NCBI GenBank assembly: GCA_009733775.1
Contig: WOGZ01000302.1
Location: forward strand, 1 to 39,931
Reading direction: 5' to 3'
DNA length: 39,931 bases
Source of the DNA: Alectoria sarmentosa
Lineage: Eukaryota > Ascomycota > Lecanoromycetes > Lecanorales > Parmeliaceae
The notes below the pieces were generated by a model. It was not told the origin of the DNA. It saw only the letters and a program-made list of their open reading frames with translations, and did not search any database. The position numbers were made by a program, and so were the translations under genes. Of the stretch, positions 12,093 to 22,090 are shown in pieces (position 1 is the first letter of the stretch; each line of letters starts with the position of its first letter).

Positions 12093-13069
12093 CATACGTG
12101 AGCATTCAGTGGGTTCAACGATGGATCAACTGCAACTCTTGTCCTAGCTGAGCTCCCGCTTTCAAGCTGCACACAATGTCTGGCTTCTTGAAAGTCCCAT
12201 AGTCCGAAGTAGAATCCATAAATGCGTCCAATGGGAACTCATACCGCGCCAAAAGACCTTGCCAATGGTACGGACTCGGCCCGCCCAAAAAAAAAGACTG
12301 ACTCTGGCTGGCCGAACACATAAATATATCAATGAGGAGCCTCAATTGTCCTGCTACTTCTTGCATATCGGAGGGCCCTGGGGATCTGCCTCACGTTGTG
12401 CTGGATGCTTCGAATCGGGCTGAACCCATAGACCTTCTCCAGCTACCCCCAATTGATGACGACGATATGGAGTCCTCCGGATGTTCTCTCATTCTGGTTC
12501 AATTCGCAGTCTTGGTCTTCAGGGCCAAAAAGCTGCTTGAGTACGAACACAGGGACCCAAATGATTTGTTCGGCCACCAAGTGCCATAGAAGCCCACACT
12601 ACGATTGATATTTCATGAGCAACCACTCTCTCATAGCCCAACTTTCATGAATCTTGTTTGAGATTCTCTGTGCTGTAACGTGACTTTCGTCTTCGCACCC
12701 GTGGAACGTCTTTGAAGAGCAAAGATCAAGGGCACCGTAGAATCAAAACCACCTATCACCCAGATGATGGGTGAATGTGAGCCTCGGGCATCAAATTTGG
12801 ATGTAATCCTGGGGCTTTTGATGTTCGAATTGGAGCATGGATCATTCAATCTGAGATTTCGAAATTGATTATTACATGGAGTCCTGCCTTTCAAAGTCTA
12901 CTTTATCATTGATTGCTGGATTCTAAGCTTCGGGGTCGATTATTGATTGATTACCTTACTTTACCCTTCAATACAAGTGAAGGAGGCGTTGAAATTTTGG
13001 AGCTTCAAAGATCAATCGCTGAGATTACCGTGCTTGGATTCCACTAATGTTGGAGCTCAAAGCCACATC
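12093..13069. other. Normal-composition DNA without a confident gene
   Basis: Two open frames stand out. On the minus strand, 12,115-12,366 reads MQEVAGQLRLLIDIFMCSAS and ends at a stop; on the plus strand, 12,332-12,589 includes an Asp-rich DDDDMESS stretch. A further minus frame lies at 12,631-12,894. None shows a domain that I recognise and none links convincingly by introns. The region may hold the 3' UTR of the reductase, a decayed gene, or a fungal gene too diverged for me to see. Confidence 0.4.
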
Positions 13070-14250
13070 CAAGGGGGTGTCGAAAGTCACCATCCTCCGA
13101 GGTTTAGCCGACTACTGTTGACATCTCTCCAAAACTTACCTTAATCCTTAAACGTTTTTTTCACATTTAAATGTTTTTTGAAATAATTATTTTATCGATA
13201 TTATATTAAATTAAATATAAAACGAAATATTTGCGAACTCGAATTGAGAAACGTTTAAATTTAAAATCTTATATTATTTTTAATTAAATGCGTTATCAAA
13301 ATAAATAATTTTTTATTTAATTTAATTAACATTTAATGCGATTACGAATTTTATTATATTTAATTAATAATATTTATTTTAATATGTTTTAAATATTATT
13401 TGCAACGTATTAAAAATATATTTAAAATTTTCATCGATAATAATATTATATCGCATTCGTTTATATTTTTTATATTTATAATTTTTATTTTTCAAATAAC
13501 GACGACGATAATATTATCAAAAAAAACTTAAAAAAAATCGCGTTAATATATATTTAATATTATATCATTTTCCGAAATTATTTTAAATATTAATCGTAAA
13601 TATATATTAACGTTATTTTAAGAAATTTGCAAATTAAAAAATTTATATTTTTTCGTTTTTTTTCGAATAACGACGTTAATATTATTTTTTAAATTTAAAA
13701 TTTTTTTATCGAAAATTCTTTAATAATACAATTCGATTTTTATAAAGAAAAAGATTTTTTTTAAAGATAAAATAATGCGTAAAGTTTAAAATTTAAAGTT
13801 TATTTAATATTTTATATAAAGAAATTAAATGTTCGTATAAAGAAATAAATTGTTTTATATAAAAAAATAAATATTTTATACAAAGAGATCGAATATTTTA
13901 TATAAAAAAATAATAATAATTTAAAACGTAATATTTTAACAATTTTGACATGAGACGCGATATAAATTTTTTTTAGCATTTAAAAATAATTAAAACAAAT
14001 TAAAAAAACGCGTATAATATTAAAAACTGATTATTTAATTACGAATTACATTGTTTTTTTTGTAAGAAAATTGAAATATATTACGTGCAAAAGAACTTTA
14101 TTTATTATAAATAATTATTTAAAAATTATCGTATATAGTTAAATGTTTTATTAAATTTTAAATTTAAATGTATTATAATTTTCGAATAAATAATTCTCGA
14201 ATATTGTGTAAAAGAATATAACGAAATAAATATAATAATATACGTTTAAA
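13070..14250 (+). repeat. Left terminal inverted repeat of the long-TIR element
   Basis: The outer ~55 bp keep normal composition and differ from the right arm mostly by C-to-T or G-to-A changes (CTGTTGACAT here, CTGCTGGCAT there). From about 13,140 the left arm is strongly AT-shifted: TAAACGTTTTTTTCACATTT against CAGACGTCTCTTTCACACCC in the right arm. The inner end near 14,250 is approximate. Confidence 0.7.
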
Positions 14251-15599
14251 AATTAAAATAAATTAAAACACTTTTATAAATATTTTTATATAATTTAAAT
14301 AAAATATAATATATCGTCTCACACATTTATACGCAACTTTTATCGTTATAAAAATATTACGCGCAAAAAAGTCAAATCTTATAATATCGTTGATACTCGC
14401 GAGATTGAAAAAACGATTAAAAATATATATTTAAAAAAGAATATTTTATATAATATGAGTAAGAATTAATTATACATTAAAAAACTCTTTAATTTTTTCA
14501 ATATTAAAAAATATAAAAAATAACGTTTCGAACGTGTTTTAAAAGTTAATTAATTTATATACGATATTTTACGCGATATTAATAATCTTATACGCAATTA
14601 TAAACTTAAACGTTAATTGCAATATTATTAAATTGTAATTATTTTTCGCATATTATATTATAACGCTTAAAAGTATATTAAAAACGCATAAATATATAAA
14701 TAACGTTTAATTAAATAAATGTTTATATCGAATGCGAAAAAGAGATTCAGATATAAAAATTAAAATTAAAATTATACGATTGAAATTTTTTTGATACTTT
14801 ATTATATAAACGAATAAAAATTATTAAAATATTGAATTTATATAATAAAATCGCATATTTCGAGACGTTAATATCGCTAAAAAATTTAAAAATATTCAAT
14901 TTATATTTTTAAAGCAAGATATTATAATTTATATATTTATAAATATTTTATAATATTATAAAAGTAAATTGCGATTCTATTACGACGAATTCGATTAATT
15001 ACGAATCATAATCGAAAAGTTTTCGAAGTTATATCGACGTTTTATAAATAAAAATAAAGAAAAATATTAAAAACGTGTTCGATAATAAAAAACGAATCTT
15101 TTTCATAATTTTGATATTTAATTATTTGAAAATAATATAATAATAAAATATTATATTAAATATTAGCTTTCGAAGTATTATAATAAAATAAACTAGTTAT
15201 AAATTATATACGAACGAAATATTTTATAAAAAATGATAATTTAAGTTATAAAATAATTGAAAACAAAAAAAATAAAAAGATTAATATTAAAAACATAATC
15301 ACACAATTGAAAAATAATATTTAAATTAAATTTTTAAAACATTTTTTTTAATTATTTAATTTAAATTCAAAAGAAAATGTTAAAAATCTTTTAAATAAAT
15401 AAATATATATTCGAATGTGAAAGAATTAATATTAATTTCATATCGTGATTCAAAAGAAATAAAATCGCATTATTCTTTCGAAACTTAAAATTAGAATTGC
15501 GAAAATGTTATAACGATATTAAATATTACGCGAAAATAATTATATTAAGCTTATTAAATCAAAATTATCATAAATATATATAATAAAAATGTTATTTTA
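14251..15599. other. AT-rich core of the long-TIR element, no coding remnant seen
   Basis: Extremely AT-rich with many in-frame stops on both strands. I see no transposase motif. If a transposase was here it has been erased by mutation or was never present. Confidence 0.45.
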
Positions 15600-16029
15600 A
15601 TTTTAAACGGGTATCATTATAATTACTTCGTTATATTCTTTTAAATAACATTCGAAAATTATTCACTCGAAGACTATAATACGTTTAAATTTAAAACTTA
15701 ATAACATTTTTAATTATATACGATATTCTTTAAACAATTATTTATAATAAATGAATTTTCTTTTTTACACGTAATATACTCAAAAAAATCTTTTAATTTT
15801 TTTTTTAATTTTTTTCTTTAAAAAACAATATGATTTATAATTATATAATTAATTTTTAATATTATACGCGTCGATTTAAATTATTTTAATTATTTTTGAA
15901 TATTAAAAAAAAATTATATTGCGTTTCGTATCAAAATTGTTAAATGATTACATTTTAAATTATTATTAATTTTTCGCATAAAACATTTAATTTCTTCGTA
16001 TAAAATATTAAATAAATTATAAATTTTAA

Positions 16030-16191
16030 TATCAGGGAACGAAATGATGTTAAATGCTTTATATTTCGCTATAAACGAAATAATAACTATGAAGAGAGAA
16101 TATATACTGTGAAGTTATTTATATAAACAATGTTAAGTCACGCTAAACTTAATCGGGCCGCGTATTGAAAAGGTAAAATAAAATCATAACA
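16030..16191 (+). repeat. Left LTR of the TRIM-like element (162 bp)
   Basis: Shares TGCTTTATATTTCGCTATAA, AGAGAGAATATATA and TCGGGCCGCGTA-type blocks with the right LTR. Differences are mostly transitions, with this copy carrying more A/T, including the tips. Confidence 0.85.
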
Positions 16192-16885
16192 TTATTCTCT
16201 TCTTTACATCGTTATATCTTCATAATAAATTCCTTCATAATTATTTCTTATCACATTCTTTTTAAGAATTTAAAGAGATAAACTAAGCGATATACGCGCA
16301 TTTTCAGATTTTTCTTTATAATAAACCTTGCTGTTGTTTCATTTTAACAATCTTTGTTATATGATATTATAATTCATTCTTTCACACATTTCGTATCTAA
16401 TATCTTGTAAACCATAATATCGCAAATTCTATTAATCACTCGACTTTCATTTATATGTTTATACACTTTTTGTGTTATAAGATCGTTGTTGAGTATATAG
16501 CCTTTTAGCTTTTTATTTATGTGTTATGCACTCTTTATGCTATAAAATTGATTTCGTAATTATTCTTTTTATTATCTTAGAAACTCGTAAATAAAGATCG
16601 CGAAGTCGAATATTATAATTGTATTGTTCGTATTTGATTATTTTATAATAGGCTTATTGTTCCCGTTGTTATTATAGCAGACTTATTTTCGTATAGCGCA
16701 TTCGTAACAATCGTTGTTATATATTTAGGTCTTCGTTCGTTAAAGATCTTTATGATGTTATTTTCGTGTCTTCGTTTGTTAAAGGTCAACATTATACATA
16801 ATATCTCCTCGCAGAGCTAACATTCGTAAATATGGTTTATTATAATTTAGGGGCGATCAGATCTTAAGTCGAATAACTATTATTA

Positions 16886-17047
16886 TGTCAGAGAATAAAA
16901 TAATACTAAATGCTTTATATTTCGCTATAAACGAAATAATAGCTATAAAGAGAGAATATATATTATAAAGCCATTTATGTAAGCAATGTCAAGTCACGCT
17001 AGGCCCAATCGGGTCGCGTACTGAAAAGGCAGAATAAAATCATGACA
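16886..17047 (+). repeat. Right LTR of the TRIM-like element (162 bp)
   Basis: Better-preserved copy, TGTCA...TGACA, containing AGTCACGCTAGGCCCAATCG. Identical in length to the left LTR, with no indel between them. Confidence 0.85.
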
Positions 17048-17809
17048 TTTAAACTCTGCGCATTACATTTTTTTTCATTTTTTTTTATCAAAATTGAATT
17101 ATATTATTAAAAAATCTTCGACGTAAATTTTTCAAATTTAAAAAATAATATCAACGTCGTAATTCGAAAAATGTTAAATAAATACGAAGTTATTAATTTG
17201 CAAATCTTTTAAAATAACGTTAATATATGATTATTATTAATATTTAACATAATTTCGAAAAATGATGTAATATTAAACATATATCGATGCGATTTTTTAT
17301 TTTATTTTTATTTTTAATAATGTCGTCGTCGTCGTTATTTTAAAAAAAAATTATGAATATTAAATATATAAACGAATGCGACACGATATTATCATCGATG
17401 AAAAATTTAAATACATTTTTAATACGTTGCAAATGATGTTTAAGATATATAAAAATAAATATTATTAATCAAATATATAAAAACTCGTAATCGTATTGTA
17501 TATTAATTAAATAAAATAAAATTTTGATATTTTCGTGACGCATTTATTAAAAATAATACGAAATTTAAAATTCTAACGTTTCTCAATTCGAATTCGCAAA
17601 TATTTCGTTTTATATTCGATTTAATATGATATTAATAAGATAATTATCTTAAAGAAATAACTCGGGTGTGAAAGAGACGTCTGAGGATTGAGATAAATAA
17701 AAATGTATCTGTTTGAATGCCAGCAGTAGCCGGCTAAACCTCGGAGGATGGTGACTTTTGACACCCCCTTGATCGTAAGTAGAACCGAGATGAGCAGGCG
17801 GCGGTAGCG

Positions 17810-17846
17810 CGGCAATTGACGTTTACTATGAGTACGTCAATTGCCG
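17810..17846. promoter_or_regulatory. Perfect 13 bp inverted repeat containing TGACGT/ACGTCA
   Basis: CGGCAATTGACGT (17,810-17,822) and its exact complement ACGTCAATTGCCG (17,834-17,846) flank an 11-nt loop. The arms contain the bZIP-type half site TGACGT facing ACGTCA. The repeat lies between the long-TIR element end and the P450 gene, about 470 bp upstream of its start, so it could be a dyad operator for a dimeric or paired transcription factor. A structural or chance origin cannot be excluded. Confidence 0.4.
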
Positions 17847-17898
17847 AAAAGGTCCCTTCTTTTATTATCCTCTTCTCCAACGACCAGCGCATCGCACT

Positions 17899-18120
17899 CT
17901 AGTAAGATGCGGAGTTGTTTGGAAAGCGGATTCGGCTCTTCCTTCGGACGCATTGCCATTTATGCTTTCCTGTCCATTGGACACTCTTCTCTACCCAAAG
18001 ACACGCTGGAGCATCGAATGTCAAACTTAGCAGCTCGACCTTCTTAACCCACTCACTACTGCCGAACATTTTAGGACCCTCCCTAACAACCATCCAGTTA
18101 TTTACTAGACCGTCTGCCAT
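17899..18120 (-). CDS. Hypothetical small open frame, divergent from the P450 gene
   Basis: 73 codons from ATG at 18,118-18,120 (MADGLVNNWMVVREGPKMFG...) to a TAG. The composition is protein-like (SSEWVKKVELLSLTF) and the frame is open for a further 54 bases upstream of the ATG, so this may be an internal exon of a longer minus-strand gene. If so, the gene would run toward 17,775 and may have been cut by the transposon insertion. I recognise no family. Overlapping frames on the plus strand (17,841-18,178) are equally long, so the call is weak. Confidence 0.25.
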   Translation of the reverse strand: MADGLVNNWMVVREGPKMFGSSEWVKKVELLSLTFDAPACLWVEKSVQWTGKHKWQCVRRKSRIRFPNNSASY

Positions 18121-18315
18121 CGGAAGGACTTTGGAAGCATATGCCGAATCCCTTCGTTTGCCGTGCCCTTACTTATAGTAGGACCATATCATCCTCCTTC
18201 TGATAAAGCTGCTCGGTGAGTGCCCGAAATCATTTGATGCACATGTTCCTTCTGGTTAGCGTTTCATAGTTACTCTGACCAAGTTGAATTGTGGGTTATC
18301 ATTTCTCTTTCGCTC

Positions 18316-20087
18316 ATGATGTTGAACTCCACTCTATCTGTTGTGTTGCAGCACTGGCCTATTGTGGTTTTGTTTTGCCTGGCTGCCTACCTAGCTAGAA
18401 ACCGATTTCACAATGGATTACAAAGGTACCCTGGTCCTTTGCTGGCATCTCTGACAGACTGGTGGCGCTTTTTCGATGTACTAGGCAGAAGACCAGACAT
18501 TACACACATTCGGCTACACCGGGATCATGGCGATATTGTTAGGTTGGGACCAAACATGTTGTCGTTTGCGGATCCTCAAGCGTTGAAGACAATTTATGGT
18601 CTAAATAAGGGGCTAACGAAGGTGAGAGCTCACGTGTTTCCAGGATAACGGTGTTCATGCTGAATCGAGAAAGTCCGAATTCTATCCGGTACAACAAGCT
18701 ATCTCAAAGGGGGAGCGATTGCCTTCTCTGTTCTCGACCACTGATAATCAGTATCATGCGGATTTGCGGCGTTGCGTGAACGGTGCTTTTTCTATGAGCT
18801 CTCTCGTTCAATATGAGCCATCGGTGGACATCGTGACGGTAAAGTTTCTAGATCAGACAGAAGCTTTGTTCTCGTCTAAGAATTCGATCTGCAACTTTGC
18901 GGAGTGGTTACAATTTCTCGCCTTCGACGTGATAGGTCAGATCACTTACAGCAAAAGTCATGGCTTTGTGGATCGCGGAGAAGACGTTGATGGCATGGTT
19001 GATTATCTCGGAAAGTTGTTTTCCTACGTTGCACCGGTATGCTTCTTTTCCTTTATGAGACCAACATCAATGCTCAAATCCGTCTGCGTTAGGTCGGCCA
19101 ACTCCCTATGCTAGATCGCCTCTTTCTCAAAAATCCGCTTCTACGCTTCCTGGACAAGCACGGAATCATGTCTTTCACCTTCCCTGTCGTGACTTTTGCG
19201 AAAGCCCGTATGAATGAGCGCCTCAGAGAGATAGAAGTGATGAAAGCACACGGAATCGACACTGCCGCTACGGTAGTCGGTCGCCGAGGTGACCTGCTCT
19301 CAATGTTCCTTAAAGCCAAAGAAGATCGCCCTGCTTTTTTTCACGATGGGCGCGTGCTTACCATGGCAGTCAGCATGGCTTTTGCCGGCTCGGAAACCAC
19401 GGCCATTTCTCTCGCTGCCGTATTTTACTATCTCCTCAAGAATCGTTCCTGCTACGCGAGGTTGATTAGGGAACTGGACGAGGCCATTGATTCCGGTATG
19501 ATTGAAAATCGTCCCCATGGCTTGGTGACTTGGTCCGAATCCCAAAGGCTTCCGTACCTTGATGCTTGTATCAAGGAGGCATTTCGCCTTCATCCAGCTG
19601 CAGGACTCCATTTGGAACGTGTAGTCCCGGTCGATGGTCTCGAAATTTGCGGGCAGCTCATTCCCGGTGGGACAATTGTTGGCTGCAGTGCTTGGGTGAT
19701 ACATCGACGGCCAGAGATATTCGGAGCAGACGTTGAAACTTATCGCCCAGAGAGGTGGTTGGAAGCGAACAAGGGGACTAAAAGATCTATGGAAGGTTGC
19801 ATGATCCAATTTGGCATGGGGGCCAGGACGTGTATTGGAAAGAACATCAGTCTTCTGGAGATCTATAAATTGGTACCTAGTTTTCTCAGGAGGTTCGAGG
19901 TATGATCTTCCTATGAAGTTGCTAGGCTGCTGTCGGACGATTAAGCTACCGAAGAGTAGTAATGCTGACTGCTTGTCTACGACAGGTCGATTTGGCAAAT
20001 CCTGACAAAGAATGGAGATTGCACAATGCTTGGTTTGTCAAACAGCTGGATTTCAATACAACATTTAGACTTCGAAGCATGGCATAG
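18316..20087 (+). CDS. Cytochrome P450 monooxygenase, pisatin demethylase-like
   Basis: Four exons: 18,316-18,621, 18,674-19,036, 19,093-19,899, 19,986-20,087; 1,578 nt, 525 aa, stop at 20,085-20,087. Introns of 52, 56 and 86 bp are GT-AG; the last has ATGCTGACTGC as branch site. Joins give GLTK/SEFYPVQQ, YVAP/VGQLP and RRFE/VDLANP, all smooth. The N-terminus holds a hydrophobic ER anchor (about residues 8-32) followed by the hinge RYPGPLLASLTDWW. The I-helix oxygen-binding motif AGSETT is at 321-326, the K-helix ExxR as EAFR at 385-388, PERW at 442-445, and the heme loop FGMGARTCIG at 463-472 with Cys470 as thiolate ligand. All essential residues are present. Such microsomal enzymes hydroxylate or demethylate small lipophilic molecules using a P450 reductase; relatives detoxify plant phytoalexins or work in secondary metabolism. 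The substrate cannot be told. ATG 18,316 is chosen as the first in-frame ATG; the adjacent ATG at 18,319 is an alternative. No RIP damage is seen. Confidence 0.92.
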
Positions 20088-20812
20088 GACCATGCTTAAG
20101 GGCGACACTTGTGTGTCGACGATGCCACTAGCCAACTTCCAGAAAGACGAGATTTTTCATTACTCTCCAGACTTGGATCACTTCGCTAGGACTTTAGTTG
20201 CGAGGATCTTGCTCTTCTTGTCACTAGTTCCGCGGTTGTTTGGTTCCCATATGTCGTATCGTCGTCATCGTGTCTTATTCACTGCACCTTGTGATAAGAG
20301 CGTAATTTGTTCGAAGCTTCAAATCGTGCTTTGCACAGCGTTGTTGGTTTATTCACAGTGCTTTGCACACAGTTGCCCTTCATGCCTCCATCTTAGCTGT
20401 CCCTTATTTTAGTCTCGTCTCCCTTCTTTTCTTCTTGCTCTGCTTCTTTTCTTTCCAGTTCGCAAAAGAGTGCACGTTGACAGTCTATACTGAATACATT
20501 TTGTACAGCTTGGCAAAATAGCAGAAGAAAGTTGCCACCAGCCCAAAGACGAACATCGAACCATTGCCCCCAGAGCATTTCTGGAGAAGCGATAGGACGA
20601 CGAAACTTTCAGTCGAGATGGAAGCAGAGCATGAGTCTTAGTTTTTGGCGGTGCAGGCTCACTCTTCTGAACTTTTGGCTTTGCAAACTAATGCCTTCGG
20701 GTGAATCGCAACTTGATGGCTTACGAGGTGCTTCTAAGACCCAAGCAGAATCTTCCAGGGTTACTAGTCATCAGCTTTCCAAATAGACAGTTTCTGCCAT
20801 GTCCGAAATTGG
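20088..20812. other. 3' flank of the P450 gene and unassigned normal-composition DNA
   Basis: Includes the P450 3' UTR. A pyrimidine-rich tract (about 20,385-20,460) resembles fungal CT-rich core promoters or a long 3' intron tract. The palindromic 11-mer GTGCTTTGCAC occurs twice (20,326 and 20,358), 32 bp apart. Short protein-like frames, such as one around 20,520-20,710 interrupted by a stop and another from about 20,720, suggest a decayed gene, but I recognise no product. Confidence 0.35.
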
Positions 20813-21013
20813 ATGGCCGCAGATATTCTTCTTGCTTGCGGAACGGGATTCGGTGGACAACTCATTGATAGATTTGGAATATCCGATATAGTCCTTTGCA
20901 ATACCGTTGGCGGGAGCGCGAAACTAGCAGCCGGCCCCGCAATTTTTTGCTTAAACCACCGCCAAAGGCACGCAAGAGATAAAATCGCATTATATAAACA
21001 TAAAATCGGGTAA
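20813..21013 (+). pseudogene. Unrecognised open frame cut by the AT-rich boundary
   Basis: 66 codons, MAADILLACGTGFGGQLIDR..., glycine- and alanine-rich at first. It passes at about 20,985 into AT-rich sequence, where the reading becomes Lys/Ile/Tyr-rich before a stop. This looks like a coding fragment whose downstream part was replaced by repeat DNA. The opposite strand is open over the same stretch, so the coding strand is uncertain. No family recognised. Confidence 0.25.
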
Positions 21014-21905
21014 ATTTGAGATCGTATATAATTCATTGATCATTTAAAGTAGTTGTAACATTTATAAATCTCGATTTTTTATTCGTTATTATTGTTATTA
21101 TCGTTATTGCTCGATTAACAATTAACCCCGTTATTTTTTATTTAAATCATTATCAAAATCACGTAAAAGATAAAACAATCGTCGCAATAATTATTTCATC
21201 TTTTAAATCGAATTAAAATTAAATTTATTTAATAAACGATATAATATAAGTTAAACGATATAATATAAATATATAAAAAAGTTCTTTTATCACGTTTATA
21301 AATTATATAATCGTCGTTATATTACGTAAACAATTTTCTGCGAGAAAAAAACGTATAAATATTTTATTAATCGTTAATAATAAGCGATCTTTATTCGCTT
21401 AAAATATAGTTACGAAAAATAAGATTATAAATATAATAAATGTGTTTATTATAATTATTATTAAAATATTTAATTTAAAATTCGTTATAAGATTTTATAT
21501 AATAATTATAATTACGTTATTATTGAAATTTAATAAATTAAAGTTTTTTGATCTCAAAAAAGAGCGTTTTTTTCGATTTTTTTTTTTAAATCTTTTATAA
21601 TTTAATTCGTCGTTATCGAATTAATTGTTCGAATTTTAATATAATTATTGTTATCGAATTTATTAATTAATAAATAACGATATATAAATTCAAAAATTAA
21701 TATTCAATTAAATGTCTATTAACGAAATTTAACTTTTATGCGATTTAATAATTTATGCTTTTATCGCTTTTTTTAATTTAATTTTATATTTAAAAAACGA
21801 GCATTAATAGCGATTTAATTCAATAATTAATTAATTAATTTATAAATAGTTATTAATCGTTTTGATTTATAAACGATGATTGATAATAAGAAAAATATAA
21901 AAAAA
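21014..21905. other. AT-rich, RIP-like DNA left of an LTR
   Basis: No frame of useful length and no protein similarity that I can see. It lies directly upstream of an LTR at 21,906, so it may be the decayed 3' internal part of a Gypsy-type element, but no pol or chromodomain trace was visible. Confidence 0.4.
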
Positions 21906-22090
21906 TGTTACGATGTCAAGCATTTATTTTGTTTAAATATCTATCTCGCTTAGTAATTATATTTGTTTAGCAAATACTTTATCGAGCGCATAATTTAACA
22001 AGCACATAAATAGTTAATTTCTATAAAAAAAGAAAAAACTAACTTATACACCATCAATAAATTCTTATGTTACTTTTACAAGAAAAGAAA
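21906..22090 (+). repeat. LTR related to the Gypsy LTRs at 3,116 and 10,004
   Basis: Starts TGTTACGATGTCAAGCATTT, aligning with TGTTATAAGTAAACACTTAT of the 3,116 LTR. It shares TATCTCGCTTA, ATACTTTATCGA, the CATAATTTAACAA-type block and CTAACTTATACAC. It is less AT-shifted than the other two, so it is either younger or less affected by RIP. No second copy is apparent nearby in the same orientation, so it may be a solo LTR. The 3' end is approximate. Confidence 0.6.

Larger units (their letters stand above)
16030..17047 (+). mobile_element. TRIM-like non-autonomous LTR retrotransposon (1,018 bp) with TTTAA target duplication
   Basis: Two direct repeats of exactly 162 bp (16,030-16,191 and 16,886-17,047) flank 694 bp with no open frame. 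The right copy begins TGTCAGAG and ends ATGACA, perfect inverted LTR tips; the left copy reads TATCAGGG...ATAACA, the same tips with G-to-A changes. TTTAA precedes the left copy (16,025-16,029) and follows the right copy (17,048-17,052), a clean 5 bp target duplication. The small internal region and lack of coding capacity fit a terminal-repeat retrotransposon in miniature, mobilised by an autonomous partner in trans. Composition is richer in G+C than the host DNA, so it landed after much of the surrounding mutation. I could not assign a primer-binding site or a polypurine tract next to the LTRs. Orientation is assumed. Confidence 0.85.
13070..17771. mobile_element. Long-TIR inverted-repeat element, RIP-mutated, with a nested TRIM
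   Basis: The outer ends are inverted copies: CAAGGGGGTGTC at 13,070 and its complement ending at 17,771, flanked on both sides by ATC (13,067-13,069 and 17,772-17,774), a possible 3 bp target duplication. The inverted identity continues inward through the island edge and well into the AT-rich part. Left 13,070-about 14,250 pairs with right about 15,600-17,771 once the nested 1,018 bp LTR element is taken out, so the TIRs are about 1.2 kb. Shared landmarks include TTGCGAACTCGAATTGAGAA (13,231) against TTCTCAATTCGAATTCGCAA (17,580). Unnested length is about 3.7 kb. No transposase is recognisable, so the superfamily is unknown; a non-autonomous or transposase-decayed DNA transposon is the simplest reading. 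Confidence 0.72.
15600..17771 (-). repeat. Right terminal inverted repeat (interrupted by the TRIM at 16,030-17,047)
   Basis: The reverse complement of the left arm. Before the nested insertion (about 15,600-16,029) it pairs with about 13,790-14,250; after it (17,053-17,771) it pairs with 13,070-about 13,790. The outermost ~120 bp are less RIP-mutated than the left arm. Confidence 0.68.

Noticed and set aside
19300..19998. 232-codon open frame antisense to the P450 gene
   Set aside because: It overlaps P450 exon 3 and an intron on the opposite strand and shows no domain; the sense strand has all the P450 motifs.
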